A stretch of 64,000 nucleotides of DNA from Stomorhina lunata (taxonomy: Eukaryota > Arthropoda > Insecta > Diptera > Rhiniidae): positions 22,854,036 to 22,918,035 of the forward strand of contig OW121744.1 of assembly GCA_933228675.1 (NCBI GenBank). Direction: 5' to 3'. This document shows, piece after piece, positions 49,200 through 61,516 of this stretch. Under the pieces are notes generated by a model. The model ran no database searches. It saw only the letters and a program-made list of their open reading frames with translations, and was not told the DNA's origin. Every line of letters begins with the position of its first letter. Positions within the stretch are counted from its first letter, which is position 1. Position numbers and translations under genes: made by a program.

Positions 49200-51924
49200 A
49201 TAAGAAAGTTAGTTTACTTAATATTGGCTCAAAATAATATTGGCTCAAAAATCAAAAAAGATATATATTCTGAATCCTTATGAAATTCTAAGACGATTGA
49301 GCGATGTCCGTCTGTCTGTATATCTGTTGAAATCTCGACAACGCCTAAGCAAAAGGATCTAGCTCACTGAAATTTAGTAAAAATATTCTTCATTTATGAG
49401 AAAATTTTGGTATTGGAATTGGGCAAAATCGGTTAACATTTGATCATAGCTCCCGTATAACCTCGTCTAGGCTAATCGCTTATTTGCTAATAAATGACAA
49501 ATTATAACAGCTATGATGACAAAATTTACTATCTAGAAGTTTCACATAAGCACTAGGTAGCATATAAAATTTCATCGAAATCGGTTTACATTTGACCATA
49601 GCTCCCATATAAAAAACTTACGAAAACAGCCTAAATTTCACCTGAAATTCACTTAAATGCCAATAAATGATAAACTGTAATAGCTTTGGTCACTAAATTT
49701 AGCACAAGGAAATCTTATTTAAATGGCAGCCAGTGTGCAAAATTTCGTCACAATCGGTCACCATTTGACCATAGCTCCCGTATAAAAAACTTACGGAAAC
49801 ACAAAAATACAAAAGGAAAAGGGGGTTTATGTCCGTCTGTCCGTTAGATAAAAACGCCATAGCTCCTTAACTAAAAGGGCTACAGCAGCAAAATTTTACA
49901 AGAGGAAGTCTTATGTTAATGCCAGGCAAAATGTGTGTGCAAAATTTTGTTACAATTGGTCACCATTTAACCATAGCTCCCATATAAAAAACTTACAGAA
50001 ACACAAAAATACAAAAAGAAAAGGGGGTTTATGTCCGTCAGATAAAAGCGCGACAGCTCCTTAACTACAAAAGCTAGAGAGACAAAATTATACAAAAGTT
50101 TTTTTTATATGTAACAAAAGTTGTGTACTGAAAATGAGCGAAATCGGTTCACATTTAGTTAGAGCTCCCATATAACCCCTTTTTAAAGAAATCGGTCCAT
50201 ATTTGACTATATATATATATATATATAGTACCTGGTTGACCGAGCCTTGCTCGGAGCTTTATGATAAGCATTTTGAGGCAAATTTAAAAGTTTTTATATA
50301 TTTTATTTTATAAAGTTAATTTTGAATTATTTTATTTATTTTGTTCGACCAACACGTAGTTTGCATAGTTTACAGTTTAACTCATTTTAATAATTTTGAA
50401 AATTGGTCATACCAACAGAAACCTCCGTCGACTCACGCGCAACAACTTTGCTAAAGATTATTATAGTCTTATCAAATGCACAGTTTACGATTAAATTCAT
50501 TTTAAGTAGTTTTCAGTGGCGCCACCTGAAGTTGTTGATACCAACTAAGAAACCTTCGTCTGCTTATGCCTAACAACTTTGCTTATGATTATAACATGAT
50601 CAAATGCACAGTTTACGATTTAATTAATTTTGAGTAATTTTCAGTGGGGCCACCTATCGGACTTTGGTCATTCCCATTAACAAACTTTCGTCGGCTTATC
50701 CGCAACAACTTTGTTAAAGATTATAGCATGATTAAATGTACAGCTTAGGATTAAATTGACTTTGAGTAAATTTCAGTGGCGCCACCTGACGAAATTTCTT
50801 CATAACAACTAAGAAACCTTCGTCGGCTCATGCGCTACAACTTTGCTAAAGATCATAGCATGATCAAATGTACAGTTTACGATTTAATTAATTTTTAGTA
50901 ATTTTCAGTGGCGCCATCTATCGGAAATTAGTCTTATCAACTTTATAACCTTCGCCGGTTTATCCGCAACATCTTCGCTAAAGTGCATAACATCATCAAA
51001 TGCACAGTTTACTATTCTATAAAGAACATACATACAGACAAACATTCATTTGCTTAAAAGGTAAATATAACATTACTAATTTTTTCCCCTTGTTATCCCC
51101 TAATTTCAAAAAAGTTCCGCATGCATATTTGGTACTTCTGTGGTACCAATTGAATTCGGTACATTATATTAAAACGCAGTTAACATAATGTTTCTATTCA
51201 TATTACTTTTTGAGATGTATAAGTTATCATTTTATCCCTTTTTTACCCATTTTGGCCCCAAAATCAAAAAAGCACCAAATACATGTTTAAAGTTTCTTTC
51301 ACATCTATTGATTGCAGTACAAAGTTTCTTTCTATATTCCTTAGTTTAAAATATAAGAGTGGGGTTAAAAAGGTACCAAAAAAACTATTTTCACCCTTTT
51401 TTACCCCTTAGCGGACATAGTTTCAAAAAAGTACCAAACACTTGTCCGTTTATTTTCATAGCTGTTTAAAACGTAATTTAAATTTTGTTTCTATACCTAT
51501 TACTTAAGGAGATATAGCGTTTTCGATTTTATCCCCTTTTTACCCGTTTTTGCCCTCTTAGAGGCAAAGGTTCCAAAAGTCCCTTCTTCTTCGACCTATA
51601 CATCAAAAAAGGTACCCACTGTCCAAATTTTATTAATTTTAAGCTAAACGAAAAGTATATAACGATTTTTTTTTTTGAAAGTAAATAAATACTAGGGAAA
51701 CCACTTACACACTTTTGAATGTTGAACTACAAAGCTACTGCAACCGAAGTTATTCCAAATATTTTACCAACAATACCAACTAGCGTAACAATTTTTCCAA
51801 TTTGACTCCACGTTTTGAATTTGCTGCACCCTCGTAGATATATAAGATATGTTTCTAAATTTAACATAACTTGATGGTGGGTATATAAGATTCGGTACAG
51901 CCGAATATAACACTCTTACTTGTT
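49200..51924. mobile_element. DINE-like element of the GTTGAAATC subfamily, interrupted
   Basis: Shares TAATATTGGCTCAAAAA, GATGTCCGTCTGTCTG, TTGAAATCTCGACAACGCC, AGCTCCCGTATAACCTCG and AATCGCTTATTTGCTAATAA with the 36.5-kb copy. It ends with the hairpin ATTCGGT-ACA-GCCGAAT and ACACTCTTACTTGTT. The body is interrupted between about 50,210 and 51,650. The sequence on the right (ACGAAAAGTATATAACG, AAATACTAGGGAAACCACTT) is colinear with 38,292-38,380 of the other copy. Confidence 0.75.
50212..51650. mobile_element. Insertion with two tandem-repeat domains, Helitron-like hairpin at its left end
   Basis: This segment breaks the colinearity of the DINE-like element around it, next to an (AT)n tract. 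At its left it has the hairpin CCGAGC-CTT-GCTCGG (50,240-50,254), which on the minus strand precedes GTCAACCAGGTACTATATA. Domain 1 (about 50,340-51,005) has five copies of a roughly 125-bp unit with TTTTCAGTGGCGCCACCTG, AACCTTCGTCGGCTTATGC and ACAACTTTGCTAAAGAT. Domain 2 (about 51,080-51,600) has four copies of a roughly 165-bp unit with TTTTACCC and CAAAAAAGTACCAAA. No coding frame. The right end is not fixed. Confidence 0.55.
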
Positions 51925-51994
51925 AAAGAAGTGTTTGTATTGGAGCTATGGTCAAATGTGAACCGATTTCAACGAACAGTGATTTCAGTTTATA
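51925..51994. mobile_element. Left fragment of a DINE-like element split by a Helitron
   Basis: AAGTGTTTGTATTGGAGCTA, GGTCAAATGTGAACCGATTT and CAGTGATTTCAGTTTATA match the middle of the 8.7, 15.9 and 53.5-kb copies. They stop exactly where the Helitron TC end begins. The continuation is at 55,766. Confidence 0.75.
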
Positions 51995-53022
51995 TCTATC
52001 TATAATATCAATACGCAAGCACCCAATTATTATCCCCTTTTACGCTTTAATTATACACTCATTTCTGGAAAATTTTATACCATTTGAAAGGTACCCAGCT
52101 AAACTTTGGTAATGGCAAGTACTCTGATAACTGGTTACCTTGTAACGACTACAACATACCACCCGAATAAATAATAAGTTATTACAGAAGTACTTATTTG
52201 TAATTAAGATGGTAATTTAAACTGAATGGCCCCGGTTCAAATCCCACCAAGGGCAACAATTTTTTTTAGTTTTTTTTTATTAAAAGAACTTAAATATTAT
52301 CTTCTGTAAAAAAAAATTGTAAAACTAACTCACGTTAATGAAAAAATACCATCATGAGTCATTTTTGATTACGTAGGGGATGTTGAATACCAAACACGAT
52401 TCTAATTGGTCTTAACTTGGTAAGCCCAACTTATCTGGGTCATCCTTCATCTCAACTGTGGACACTCACCTCCTCATGGTATCACCCGGGGAGCTAGTTT
52501 AACACCCATTAATATTGTGAGTTAACATGTTCCGAGAGTTGTCCCATAAGATCGATAAAAATGGGTTAGGATTACGGGCTAGTAACCCTCTCTTAAAAAA
52601 AAAAAATACAATGAATAGGATAAAATTAGAATTGAAATGTCCCACTACCTAATATTAGAGGAGAATGTCCGAAACTTCGATAGAAAGACCAAGTAGAGGA
52701 ACAGTTTTCAAAGCTTGGCCTATAAAATTGGAGAATATTCGCACAAGATGCTCGGACTTTGACCTTAACAGGTTGTAACATTTAAGTAAGTAAGAGTCAA
52801 TCCTATGTAAAAACTTATACAAAAAAGAAGATTTAAATTGTTTAAGTTTTAAAATAATTTTAAAAAAGTTTTAAAATAATTACAAAAAATCGTATAAAAA
52901 TATTTTTCCAAAAATTACAACAAAGCAAAAAAAAGCAGGGAAAAACAAAGTTATTTTCACATGATTTTGGGTCTAAAAATAAAAATTGTTTATATTAATT
53001 ATAAGCTGCTAAGTTTTCAACA

Positions 53023-53094
53023 TATGAAGTAGCTCAGTGGAAGAGTCTCTGCCTAGCAGTCGGAGGGTCTGGGTTCGAGCCCCCATGGGATCAT
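53023..53094 (+). pseudogene. tRNA-like sequence (degenerate, AGC at the anticodon position)
   Basis: TAGCTCAGTGG is a good A box and GGTTCGAGCCC a good B box at tRNA spacing. A D-arm (GCTC/GAGT) forms, and the anticodon loop would be CTAGCAG, giving AGC (Ala). However the anticodon stem has a mismatch and a wobble, the T-stem has only three good pairs, and the acceptor pairs only TATGA with TCATA. It is therefore a tRNA pseudogene or the head of a tRNA-derived SINE rather than a working tRNA. It lies inside the Helitron. Confidence 0.5.
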
Positions 53095-53479
53095 AAGAAA
53101 AATTTTGTATTTGGTTTAAAAATATATGTTTTTAATAAAACAACAACAAAAAAGTTGTTGTTGTTGTTGCTTTCAAATTGCTTACCCAAGTCCTTACTTT
53201 TCTGCAATTGGTAAGTACTTGCCTCCAATGACATCCCCATGTTAATGTAATGACTTAAACAGCGAATGAGTAAGTAGTTCGTGTTCAATAGTTTAACTGT
53301 TTAACTCATTATTTGGTAATGAAAAGTTTTACTGGGTATTTTTCCGTATATCAGACGAATCTATATTTTATTAAAATCGGTTCAGTTTTAAAAAATCGGT
53401 TTGGTATTTAAAAATCTTACTAACACAATAAAGAAAACTCACATGCATATGAAATTCACTATTTAGAATCAAACAAAAA

Positions 53480-54194
53480 AAATACGATACCCTTCACCAC
53501 TAAGGTCAAAGGTGTTATTTTTCCTGTATAAAGACAAATATTTGCTAAATTTTGCCATTCCGTCATTTGGACTTATATGAGAGCTAGGGTCAAATGTGGA
53601 CCGATTATCTCGAAATTTGGCAAATTGATTACAGTTGTTACAAAAATTATGTATGCAAAAAATAAACTCAAAATTTTTATAATTATTAGATTTACGAGCG
53701 TTTTAGTGATTTTTTGTCTCATTTAGTGCGTTTTTGAAGAAGAGTTTGTATGGGAGCTATGGTCAAATGTGGACCGATTTCAACGAAATTTGGTACAGTG
53801 ATTTAAGTTTAAATAAGCAGTATTTGTATTGATATTTGTGGCCAATATAGCAATTCCGGGAAGTGGGACCTATGGGAGGTACCATAAATAATGGACCGAT
53901 TTTGACCAATTTCAATAGCCATGGTCCCATTATCAAAAAAATGATCTGTGCCAAATTTCATCAAATTATCTTTAGAATTGCGACCTCTTGTTTGATTACA
54001 AGGTTTACATGGGGGTCCAGCCAGCCAGCCAGCCAGACGGACGGACGGACGGACATCGCTAAATCGACTCAGAAAGTGATTCTAAGTCTATTGGTATACT
54101 AAAAGGTGGGTCTAAGACAAATATTTCTATGCGCTACAAACATCAGCACAAACTTATAATACCCTTTCCACCTATGGTGGTGAAGGGTATAAAA
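53480..54194. mobile_element. DINE-like element inside the Helitron
   Basis: Starts at ATACGATACCCTTCACCAC (the outermost ACAAGTAAG and hairpin are missing) and then follows the 15.9-kb copy throughout: TTATTTTTCCTGTATAAAGA, GAGAGCTAGGGTCAAATGTG, GGGAAGTGGGACCTATGGG and GACGGACGGACGGACATCGC. It ends with the intact TACCCTTTCCACC/GGTGGTGAAGGGTA stem-loop. The frames at 53,763-53,954 and 53,863-54,102 are not genes. Confidence 0.85.
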
Positions 54195-55424
54195 ATTGTA
54201 TGCAAACATGTTTTCTTTTGTTTTTATTATTTTTGGTGAGTGATGAGAATAAAAGAGTATATTTGTGGGGAGATAGTGGTAGGCAAAGACAAAAATAAAG
54301 AGTATTTTATTACAATTAAATAAATGTTTTTGTTTTGTTAAATAATAGCAACAAAAATTATTGGCATTGTTTTTATTATTTGTGGTGAGGGAGTGAAAGA
54401 CAAAATTAATATTTTGGAAGATTTGACAAAAAAAGTGCTTAAAATGTAAACCTTTCAAATTAGAATTATTTGAAGTTAATATTTTATGGAATTTTGTTTT
54501 TTGGGTTGGTTTATTGGGATAAAATCTTCGAGTGATTGAGGAATAAATATTGTGTTAAAAAATTAAATAATATTGCAGGGAAGGGCACGCATGAGATCAT
54601 TAAGAGCTATTTTATAATGTCAATTTTTTTAAGAGTCATAGTAGTAAAGAGTTGGAAAATAACATTGTGACTTATACCCAAAAAGGATGTTACCGATTAA
54701 AAAAACAGTCTTTTGAAGGAAAGTTTATAATAATTACAGATTATTATCAAGAAAAGGAATTAAATGATCGGTCTGAATCAAATGTAAATTCAAAACTGAT
54801 TAATGCTTAGAAAATGCTATAATATCAGGAAGAAATATTAAAAGGCAAATCTTGCATTGCGACTAGAATGGTTTTAGACTGTAAGCTTCTACAGATTCTA
54901 AGTACTTCGTGGTTCTCGCGGTTAATTATGCAGTAAAATGATAATAAATTTTAAATATTAGGATCTTTGTTAAAAAGTTAAATAAGACCTTGATTTCTCC
55001 ATCATTTTTGTTTTGTTAAGAGCTACTAAGTCAAACACTTTTTCCTTCTCATTCACTTCTGAAGATGCAAAAACGATTTATTATGGAATATCTTGAATCA
55101 GTAAATTCTTCGAGAGCTACACAATTTTTAATTATAGTTTTGCCAATTTGGCCAATTCGACGATCTGTTGTATGGAGTGACATTAAAATCAATGAGATCA
55201 ATTTCTCCACATATCCGTTTAGCCCGAGCAATTTTGAAAACTTGCTACATCGACTCTGTCATTTTTGACTTAAAGCTCTGATTGTATGAGTTTTCTTTTA
55301 TAGAGAAGTAGCACTCAGGCAAATACTGCCTATACAATTGCATATGGAGTATATACGAACCATATTTGGAAAGGGGATGGTAGAGAAGAGAAAGGTATGT
55401 ATAGAGAAAGGTATATATATATAG

Positions 55425-55710
55425 AAGAGTGAAGTTGCGCCATTTATTGTTATTTAGACGCATTTTTTTTACAGCCAATTTTATTTATTTTTCGTAGACG
55501 GCGTGTTATTGCTGTAGTCTTACTGCCGACGGAAGATGCTGTGGTAATTGATAATTTTAATTCTGTTATCATTGACTCCCAGTGGAGCATAGGGCCTTAA
55601 ATTTAATAGAAATTAATAATTACAGAAATTGTTGTTGCCGACACCGGGGATCGAACTCAGGCTCAATGTAATATTACGTGCTAAACAACTAAGCCACAGC
55701 ACGGGAAATT
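55425..55710 (-). mobile_element. tRNA-derived (SINE-like) repeat, copy 2
   Basis: On the minus strand CCGTGCTGTGGCTTAGTTG (A-box region) and GAGTTCGATCCCCGGTGTCG (B-box region) form a tRNA-like head (about 55,632-55,702). It is followed by AAAATTATCAATTACCACAG, CATCTTCCGTCGGC, AACACGCCGTCTACGA and ATAACAATAAATGGCGC, the same order as the 32.4-kb copy. Head and tail are diverged between copies. It ends about 30 bases before the Helitron 3' hairpin, so it was either captured by the Helitron or inserted into it. Confidence 0.55.
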
Positions 55711-55765
55711 TGTATTCACAATGAACTAGATGACGGTCGATTGTGTCGACCGCAGGATACGCTAG

Positions 55766-56132
55766 TAAGCATTACTTGTTTAAAATTTCATGACCAATAC
55801 ATCAATTCCGGGAAGTGGGACCTATGGGAGGTACCATAAATAATCGTCCGATTTTGGCGAATTTCAATAGCCGTGGTTCCATTATCAATAAAATCAAAAT
55901 TTCATCAAATTATCTTTAGAATTGCGACCTGTAGTTTCATTACAAGGTTACATGTGGGTCCAGCCATCCAGCCAGACAGAAGGACGGACATCGCTAAATC
56001 GACTCAGAAAGTGATTTTAAGCCTTTTGGTATACTAAAAGCTGAGTCTTAGACAAATATTTCTATGCGTTACATACATCAGCACAAACTTATAATACCCT
56101 ATAACCTATGGTGGGTGGTGAGGGGTATAAAT
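55766..56132. mobile_element. Right fragment of the DINE-like element split by the Helitron
   Basis: TAAGCATTACTTG continues the fragment that stops at 51,994. It is followed by GGGAAGTGGGACCTATGGGA, GAATTGCGACCTGTAGTTTC, ATCGACTCAGAAAGTGATTT and a degraded terminal stem-loop (TACCCTATAACCTATGGTGG). A small deletion relative to other copies lies near 55,893. Confidence 0.78.
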
Positions 56133-56899
56133 AGGCGTAATAGTGATAATCTTTCACTATTATAATAATAAGTAAGAACTAAATAAGGAAAGAATATATT
56201 TATAAAACAGTTTTTTTTTGTAAATATAGAGTCAAATTAAAGACATTTAAAATTAACACTAGCAGTACGAGAAATACTAGGAAAAATTATAAAAGTAATT
56301 TTCTCAGATAATTTTCGTGATGGATTTTTTTTAGTATTATTTTCGTAGCTTGTACCTAATGCGTATTCATTGTTTAAGGGAAAAACCCTCGCAGGCTTAT
56401 TTTATTAAAAAATAGCTTTAATTAACTTTAGAAAAACTTAATTTTGGGTTTTTTAATAGAGCAGCTTTATCAGACACTCTGTTAAAGTGTTAAGATTTGC
56501 GTAGCGATTATTCGGTCCAAAAACGATACCGATCGGTACCTTAGCGTTTTAAAATTACTTGTAATATTTTGTCTATATTTTATTAAAAACATTTTACTTA
56601 CATTCCCTTAATATTTATTACGAGAAAATCTAATTTTGCAACAATAGAAAAATAATGGAATAATGTTGTTCTACAATATGTCTCCTAACTTATAAAGGAA
56701 ATTAAATTTCCTTCAGTGGATAAAGAAGATACTCGTGTATATATAGAGACAAATGCAAAAATTCCTAGAAAATATATTCAAGTGTTTTTGCATCTGTATG
56801 TGTAAGGAATGCCAACAAAAATTAAATTATATACAATATTTTATGTTAAATTAGTAAGTACGAGTGTTTGTACCCTATATAAAAACATTCAGTTTTCAG
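56133..56899. other. Non-coding AT-rich spacer
   Basis: No coding frame. Just before the satellite, AGTAAGTACGAGTGTTTGTACCCTATATAAAAA faintly resembles DINE-like ends, split into AGTAAG and TACCCTATA parts. This is too weak to call. Confidence 0.35.
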
Positions 56900-59800
56900 G
56901 TCTATAGAAACATTTTTTTATCAACAATTTTCCTGTACAAATTTTCTTAATAGAAAATTATTTTTAACAATAATTTTTCTATAGAAAATTTTTTTTTATC
57001 AAAAATTCTTCTATGGAAAATTTGTTTATAAAAAATTTGTATAACAAAAGCTTTTTATAGAAATTTTTTTTATCAAACATTTCTCTATAGAAAATCTTTT
57101 TATATCAAACATTTTTTTAAAGAATTTTTTTTATCAACAATTTTTCTGTAGAAAAAATTTATGTATCAAAAATTTTACCATAGAAATTTTTTTTATCAAA
57201 AATTTTGCTATAGAAAATATTTTTATTAAAAAATTTTTCTATAGAAAATACAAAAATACCTACACCAAAAATATTCCTATATCAACAATTTTTCTATAGA
57301 AAATTTTTTTAAACAAATTTTTTTATAGAAATATTTTTAATACAAAAAATTTTTTTATAGAAAATTTTTCTATCAAAAATTTTTCTATAGAATTTTTTTC
57401 ATCAAAAATTTTTCTATTGAAAATTTTTTTATTATGAAATTTTTCTATAGAAGATATTTTATTAACAATTTTTCTATAGAAAATTTATGTACCAAAAATT
57501 TTCTATAGAAAAATTTTTGTATAGAAAATTTTTTTTTATCAAAAATTGTACTATAGAAATTTTTTTTAACAAAAATTTTTCTGAAGAAAATATTTGTATA
57601 AAAAAACATTTCTATAGAAAATTATTTTTATCAAAAATTTTTCTATAAATTTTTTTTTTATCAAAAAATTTTCTGCAGAAAATTTTTTGTCAAAAATTTT
57701 TCTATAGAATTTTTTTTTATCAAAGATTTTTTTGAACAAAATTTTTATCAAAAATTTTTTTGAACAAAATTTTTTCTATAAAAAATTTTTATCAAAAATT
57801 TTTCTATAGAAATTTTTTTTATCAAAAATTTTTCTATAGAATTTTTTTTTATCAAAAATTTTTCTATAGAAAATTTATGAATCAAAAATTTTTGCATAAA
57901 AAATTTTTTTATACAAAATTTTCTAAGAATATTTTTTTATATATAAAATTTTTCTACAGAAAATTTTTGAATATAAAATTTTTCTATTGGAAATTATTTT
58001 AACAAATATTTTTCTATTGAAAATTTTTTTTGACAAAAATTTTTCTGTTGAAAATTTTGTTTAACAAAAATTTTTCTATAGAAAATTTTTTTCTATAAAA
58101 AATTTTTTTTCTCAAAAATTTTTCTATAAAAAAATTTTTCTATAGAAATTTTTTGATGTGAAAAAATTTTCTATAGAAATTTTTTGTATATGAAAAATTT
58201 TTCTAAAGAAAATTTTTTATCAAAAATTTTCTATAGAAATTTTTTTTTAACAATTCTTCGATAGAAAATTTATGTTTCAAAACCTTTTTATAGAAAATTT
58301 TATTATAAAAAATTTTTTTGATCATAAAGTGTTCTATAGAAAATTTTTTATATGAAAAAAATGTCTATAGAAATTTTTTGTATATGAACAATTTTTCTTT
58401 TATCAAAAATTGTTCTAAAGAAAAGTTTTTGATATGAAAATAACTTTCTATAGAAATTTTTTGTATATTAAAAATTTTTCTATAGAAAATATTTTTCATT
58501 AAAAATTTGTGTATAGAAAATTTTTTTATCAAAAATTTTACTATAGAAAATTTTTTGATCAACAATTTTTCTATGAAAAAGTTTTCTGTAGAAAATTTTT
58601 GTGTTTGAAAAATTTTTCTATAAAAAATTTTTTTATCAAAAATTTTGCTATAGAATTTTTTTTTTTTCAAAAATTTTCCTGGAGAATATTTTTTTATATG
58701 AAAAATTTAATTATATGAAAAATTTTTCTATAAAAAATTTTTGTATATGAAAATTTTTTCTGTGAAAAATTTTTGTATATGAAAAATATTTCTATAGAAA
58801 ATTTTTTTTATCAAAAATGTTTCTATTATAAATTTAGTTATCAAAAATTTTTCTATAGAAAATGTTTTTATATGAAAAAAAATTTTCTATAAAAATTTTT
58901 TGTAAAAGAGAAATTTTTCTTTTACCAAAAATTTTTGCATAGAAATTTTTTTTTATCAAAAATTGTTCTATAGAAAAGTTTTTAATATAAAAAAAATGTT
59001 TTATAGACATTTTATGTATGTGAAATATTTTTCTATGTAAAATTTTTTTATAAAAACTTTGTCTATAGATTTTTTTTTTATAAAAAATTTTATTATAGTT
59101 TTTTAAAAATTTTTCTATAGAAAACTTATGTATAAAAAATTTAATGAAAAAGTTTTCTATGAAAAAGTTTTCTATAGGAAATTTTTGTGTATGAAAGATG
59201 TTTCTATAAAAAAATTTTTTATCGAAAATTTTGCTATAGAAAATTTTTTTATCAAAAATTTTTTTATCAAAAATTTTTCTAGAGAATATTATTTTATATG
59301 AAAAATTTATTTATATGAAAAATTTTTCTATAGAAAATTTTTGTATATGAAACATTTTTCTATAGAAAATTTTTTATCAAAAATTTTTCTATAGAAAATT
59401 TTTTTATCAAAAATTTTTCTGTAGAAAATTTATGCATCAAATTTCTGTAGAAAAATTTCTCATTTATTCCTAAAACTATTTTGATCAAAAATTTTTCTAT
59501 ACAAAAAAAAAGTCTAGACAAAAATTTCTCATTTATTCCTAAAATAGTTTTTATCAAAAATTTTTCTGTAAAAAATTTTATCAAAAATTTTTACATACAA
59601 AATTTTTGTAATCAAAAATTGTTCTATAGAAAATTTATGTATCAAACATTTTTCTACAAAAATTTATTTTGTAAAAAATTTTTTGTAGAATATATTTTTA
59701 TATGAAAAATATTTCTATAGACAATTTTTTGTATGAAAAAAATTTTCTATAGAAATTTTTTGTATATGAAAAATTTTACTATAGAAAATTTGTTTATCAA

Positions 59801-59998
59801 AAATTGTATTATAGAACATTTTTTTATTAAAAACTTTTCCTAGAAAATTTTTTTATTGAAAAGTTTTCTTAGAAAATTTTTTTATCAAAAATTTTTCTTA
59901 GAAAATTTTTTTATATCAAAAATTTTTCTATAGAAAGTTTTTTTATCAAAATTTTTTCTAGAAAATTTTTTTATATCAAAAATTTTTTTTATAGAAAA
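56900..59998. repeat. 30-bp CTATAG satellite, TTTTTTTATCAAAAA / GTATATGAAAAA variants, diverged
   Basis: Roughly 100 degenerate units in which TTTTTCTATAGAAAA alternates with TTTTTTTATCAAAAA or TTTTTGTATATGAAAAA. Single-unit variation is high and there is no clean higher-order pattern by eye, although GAAAAAGTTTTCT and TATATGAAAAATTTA variants recur (about 58,577 and 59,150; 58,696 and 59,296). Five frames of KKFYRKIF type are repeat translations. Confidence 0.92.
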
Positions 59999-60034
59999 TC
60001 TTTGATTTTCTTGCATGTTTTGTTTATGTCTTTC

Positions 60035-60150
60035 CTTTTGAATGATTTAATACTCATTTTCACAAGTTATATAAATGATCGTGATATTTATGACAATTAC
60101 AAAAAGTCTTCGGCTCCTGGTGGTATGGACTGTCTATCTTTGCTTCTGAT
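60035..60150 (+). repeat. Copy 3 of the satellite-flanking '3' module'
   Basis: TTTAATACTCATTTTCACAAG, ATGATCGTGATATTTATGAC and AGTCTTCGGCTCCTGGTGGT follow the satellite within 50 bases, as in the 27.5-kb copy. Confidence 0.75.
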
Positions 60151-61516
60151 GGATGTAAATCCTTAATGTTGCGGATTATGTGATACTTGTCTTAGGCCAA
60201 GACAGTTTTTTGAAGCCATCCTACTTAGTCCTATTCAATTTAACAATGAATTTTAATATTTAATTAATATAACAAAGAATTGTAATTAAATTTGAATTAT
60301 ACTTTTTTAAATCATTTTTAATTAATTATTAGCTATAAGAATTTATCAATTAAAAAGCTTTTAGTTAAAACATAAATTATTAATTTGTTTATAATAGAAT
60401 TGGAAAATTTATTTGGCAACAAATTTAATATAAATTTTGTAGAATTTTTAAATGATTTACATGTAACAAATAAATAATTTAAAATTACATAATTAAAGTT
60501 TAATAAAGGAACTGGATTTTGAGAAAATATTCTACCTGTTGCTTTCGATTTTTTAAAAATAAATGTAATTTCTTAAGAAATTGTGAAGCATACATTTAGG
60601 AGAAAAAAAATTGTTAAATAAATTTAGGGTTCATAATACTTTTCGATACCATTTTTATCTGAATTTCTATATCGGCTTTTTATAATATTTAAGATATTTG
60701 AATGAAACTTAGAAGACAGATTTTGTTTAGTCCTGGTTAGAAGTGTAAGCCTTTTTCCACTATAATTTTTTTTGTATTTATATGAAGTTCAGTAAAAATA
60801 TAACCCCAAAACCTACGTTATTTAAGTAAATTTCGAATATTTCCCTCTAAAGCTTTACTGTTGCCTTCACTATGATGCAATCTTGTTAAGATTTTAAAAC
60901 ATTGCATTGCCTACTTTTAGTTGCTAGATGACAATCATTTTACCCTGTAAACGCCTTAAAGTATACAACGCGGTTTTCTTGAAAAATCTGTGTGTTTATT
61001 TTAAACTTAATTATTTTCCCAGGCACAAAGGGAAAGAAAATATTTCAATTCCATTTTAATTAACTTTTCTATAAGAATTTTCTTTTTTGTTCAAAAATAA
61101 ACATACGAAATATTTTCAAATTGTTTGATTTAATTTAAATATCTACTTTATACATGAAATTATATGGAGTTAGCTTGCCACGGGGGTTCACAGACAGACA
61201 GAATTACATATGTAAAAAAAGGGTGGTTCAAAAAAATAATTTTAAGTAAAATATGAATCGTGAAAAATTTAAAGGAAAGATGTATGTAATTATAGGAACA
61301 ATTTTCAATAACGCATATTCAAAATTTTAATAAAAAAAAGGTATTTTTATTTTTTTTTCTGCTTTGACCTAACCACCCTAATTTTTAAATTTAAAAAGAA
61401 ATGCCTGCTTTTAGGCATTTTTGGCAAGTTGCTTTAAATCAGTTTTTTGTTTGTGTAATCAAATTAAATATTTGCAAATATATTTGCAGAATAACAAAGA
61501 AACACAAAAGTACGGA
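60151..61516. other. Non-coding spacer with a possible small TIR element (about 61,218-61,385)
   Basis: Mostly very AT-rich. At 61,220 GGGTGGTTCAAAAAA and at 61,363 TTTGACCTAACCACCCTA are inverted relatives (AGGGTGGTT...TCAAA), bounding about 165 bases without a frame. This may be a tiny MITE, but the arms are only 10-15 bases. No gene in the stretch. Confidence 0.35.

Larger units (their letters stand above)
51995..55765 (+). mobile_element. Non-autonomous Helitron, 3.8 kb, inserted in a DINE-like element
   Basis: The 5' end is TCTATCTATAATATCAATAC, preceded by A. The 3' end has the hairpin CGGTCGA-TTGTG-TCGACCG (55,734-55,752), then CAGGATACG and CTAG (55,762-55,765), followed by T. Joining the flanks gives TTTATA^TAAGCA, the same as the uninterrupted DINE-like copies (TTTATATAAGCAGTATTTG), so the boundaries are exact and no target duplication was made. 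It holds a B-box-like GGTTCAAATCC at 52,234, a tRNA-like segment (53.0 kb), a DINE-like copy (53.5 kb) and a SINE-like repeat (55.4 kb), but no Rep/helicase frame. A 67-codon ATG frame at 55,065-55,268 shows no family. Confidence 0.85.

Noticed and set aside
52225..52760. Possible LINE remnant (GCTTGGCCTATAAAATTGG.. region with a GGTTCAAATCC box upstream)
   Set aside because: Only faint resemblance to the start of an endonuclease domain, with no continuous frame; not enough to call.
53023..53094. Functional tRNA-Ala(AGC) gene
   Set aside because: Acceptor, anticodon and T-stems have mismatches; called a tRNA-like pseudogene instead.
55065..55268. 67-codon ATG frame inside the second Helitron
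   Set aside because: No motif of Rep or helicase, overlapped by an equally open minus-strand frame; length is within chance.
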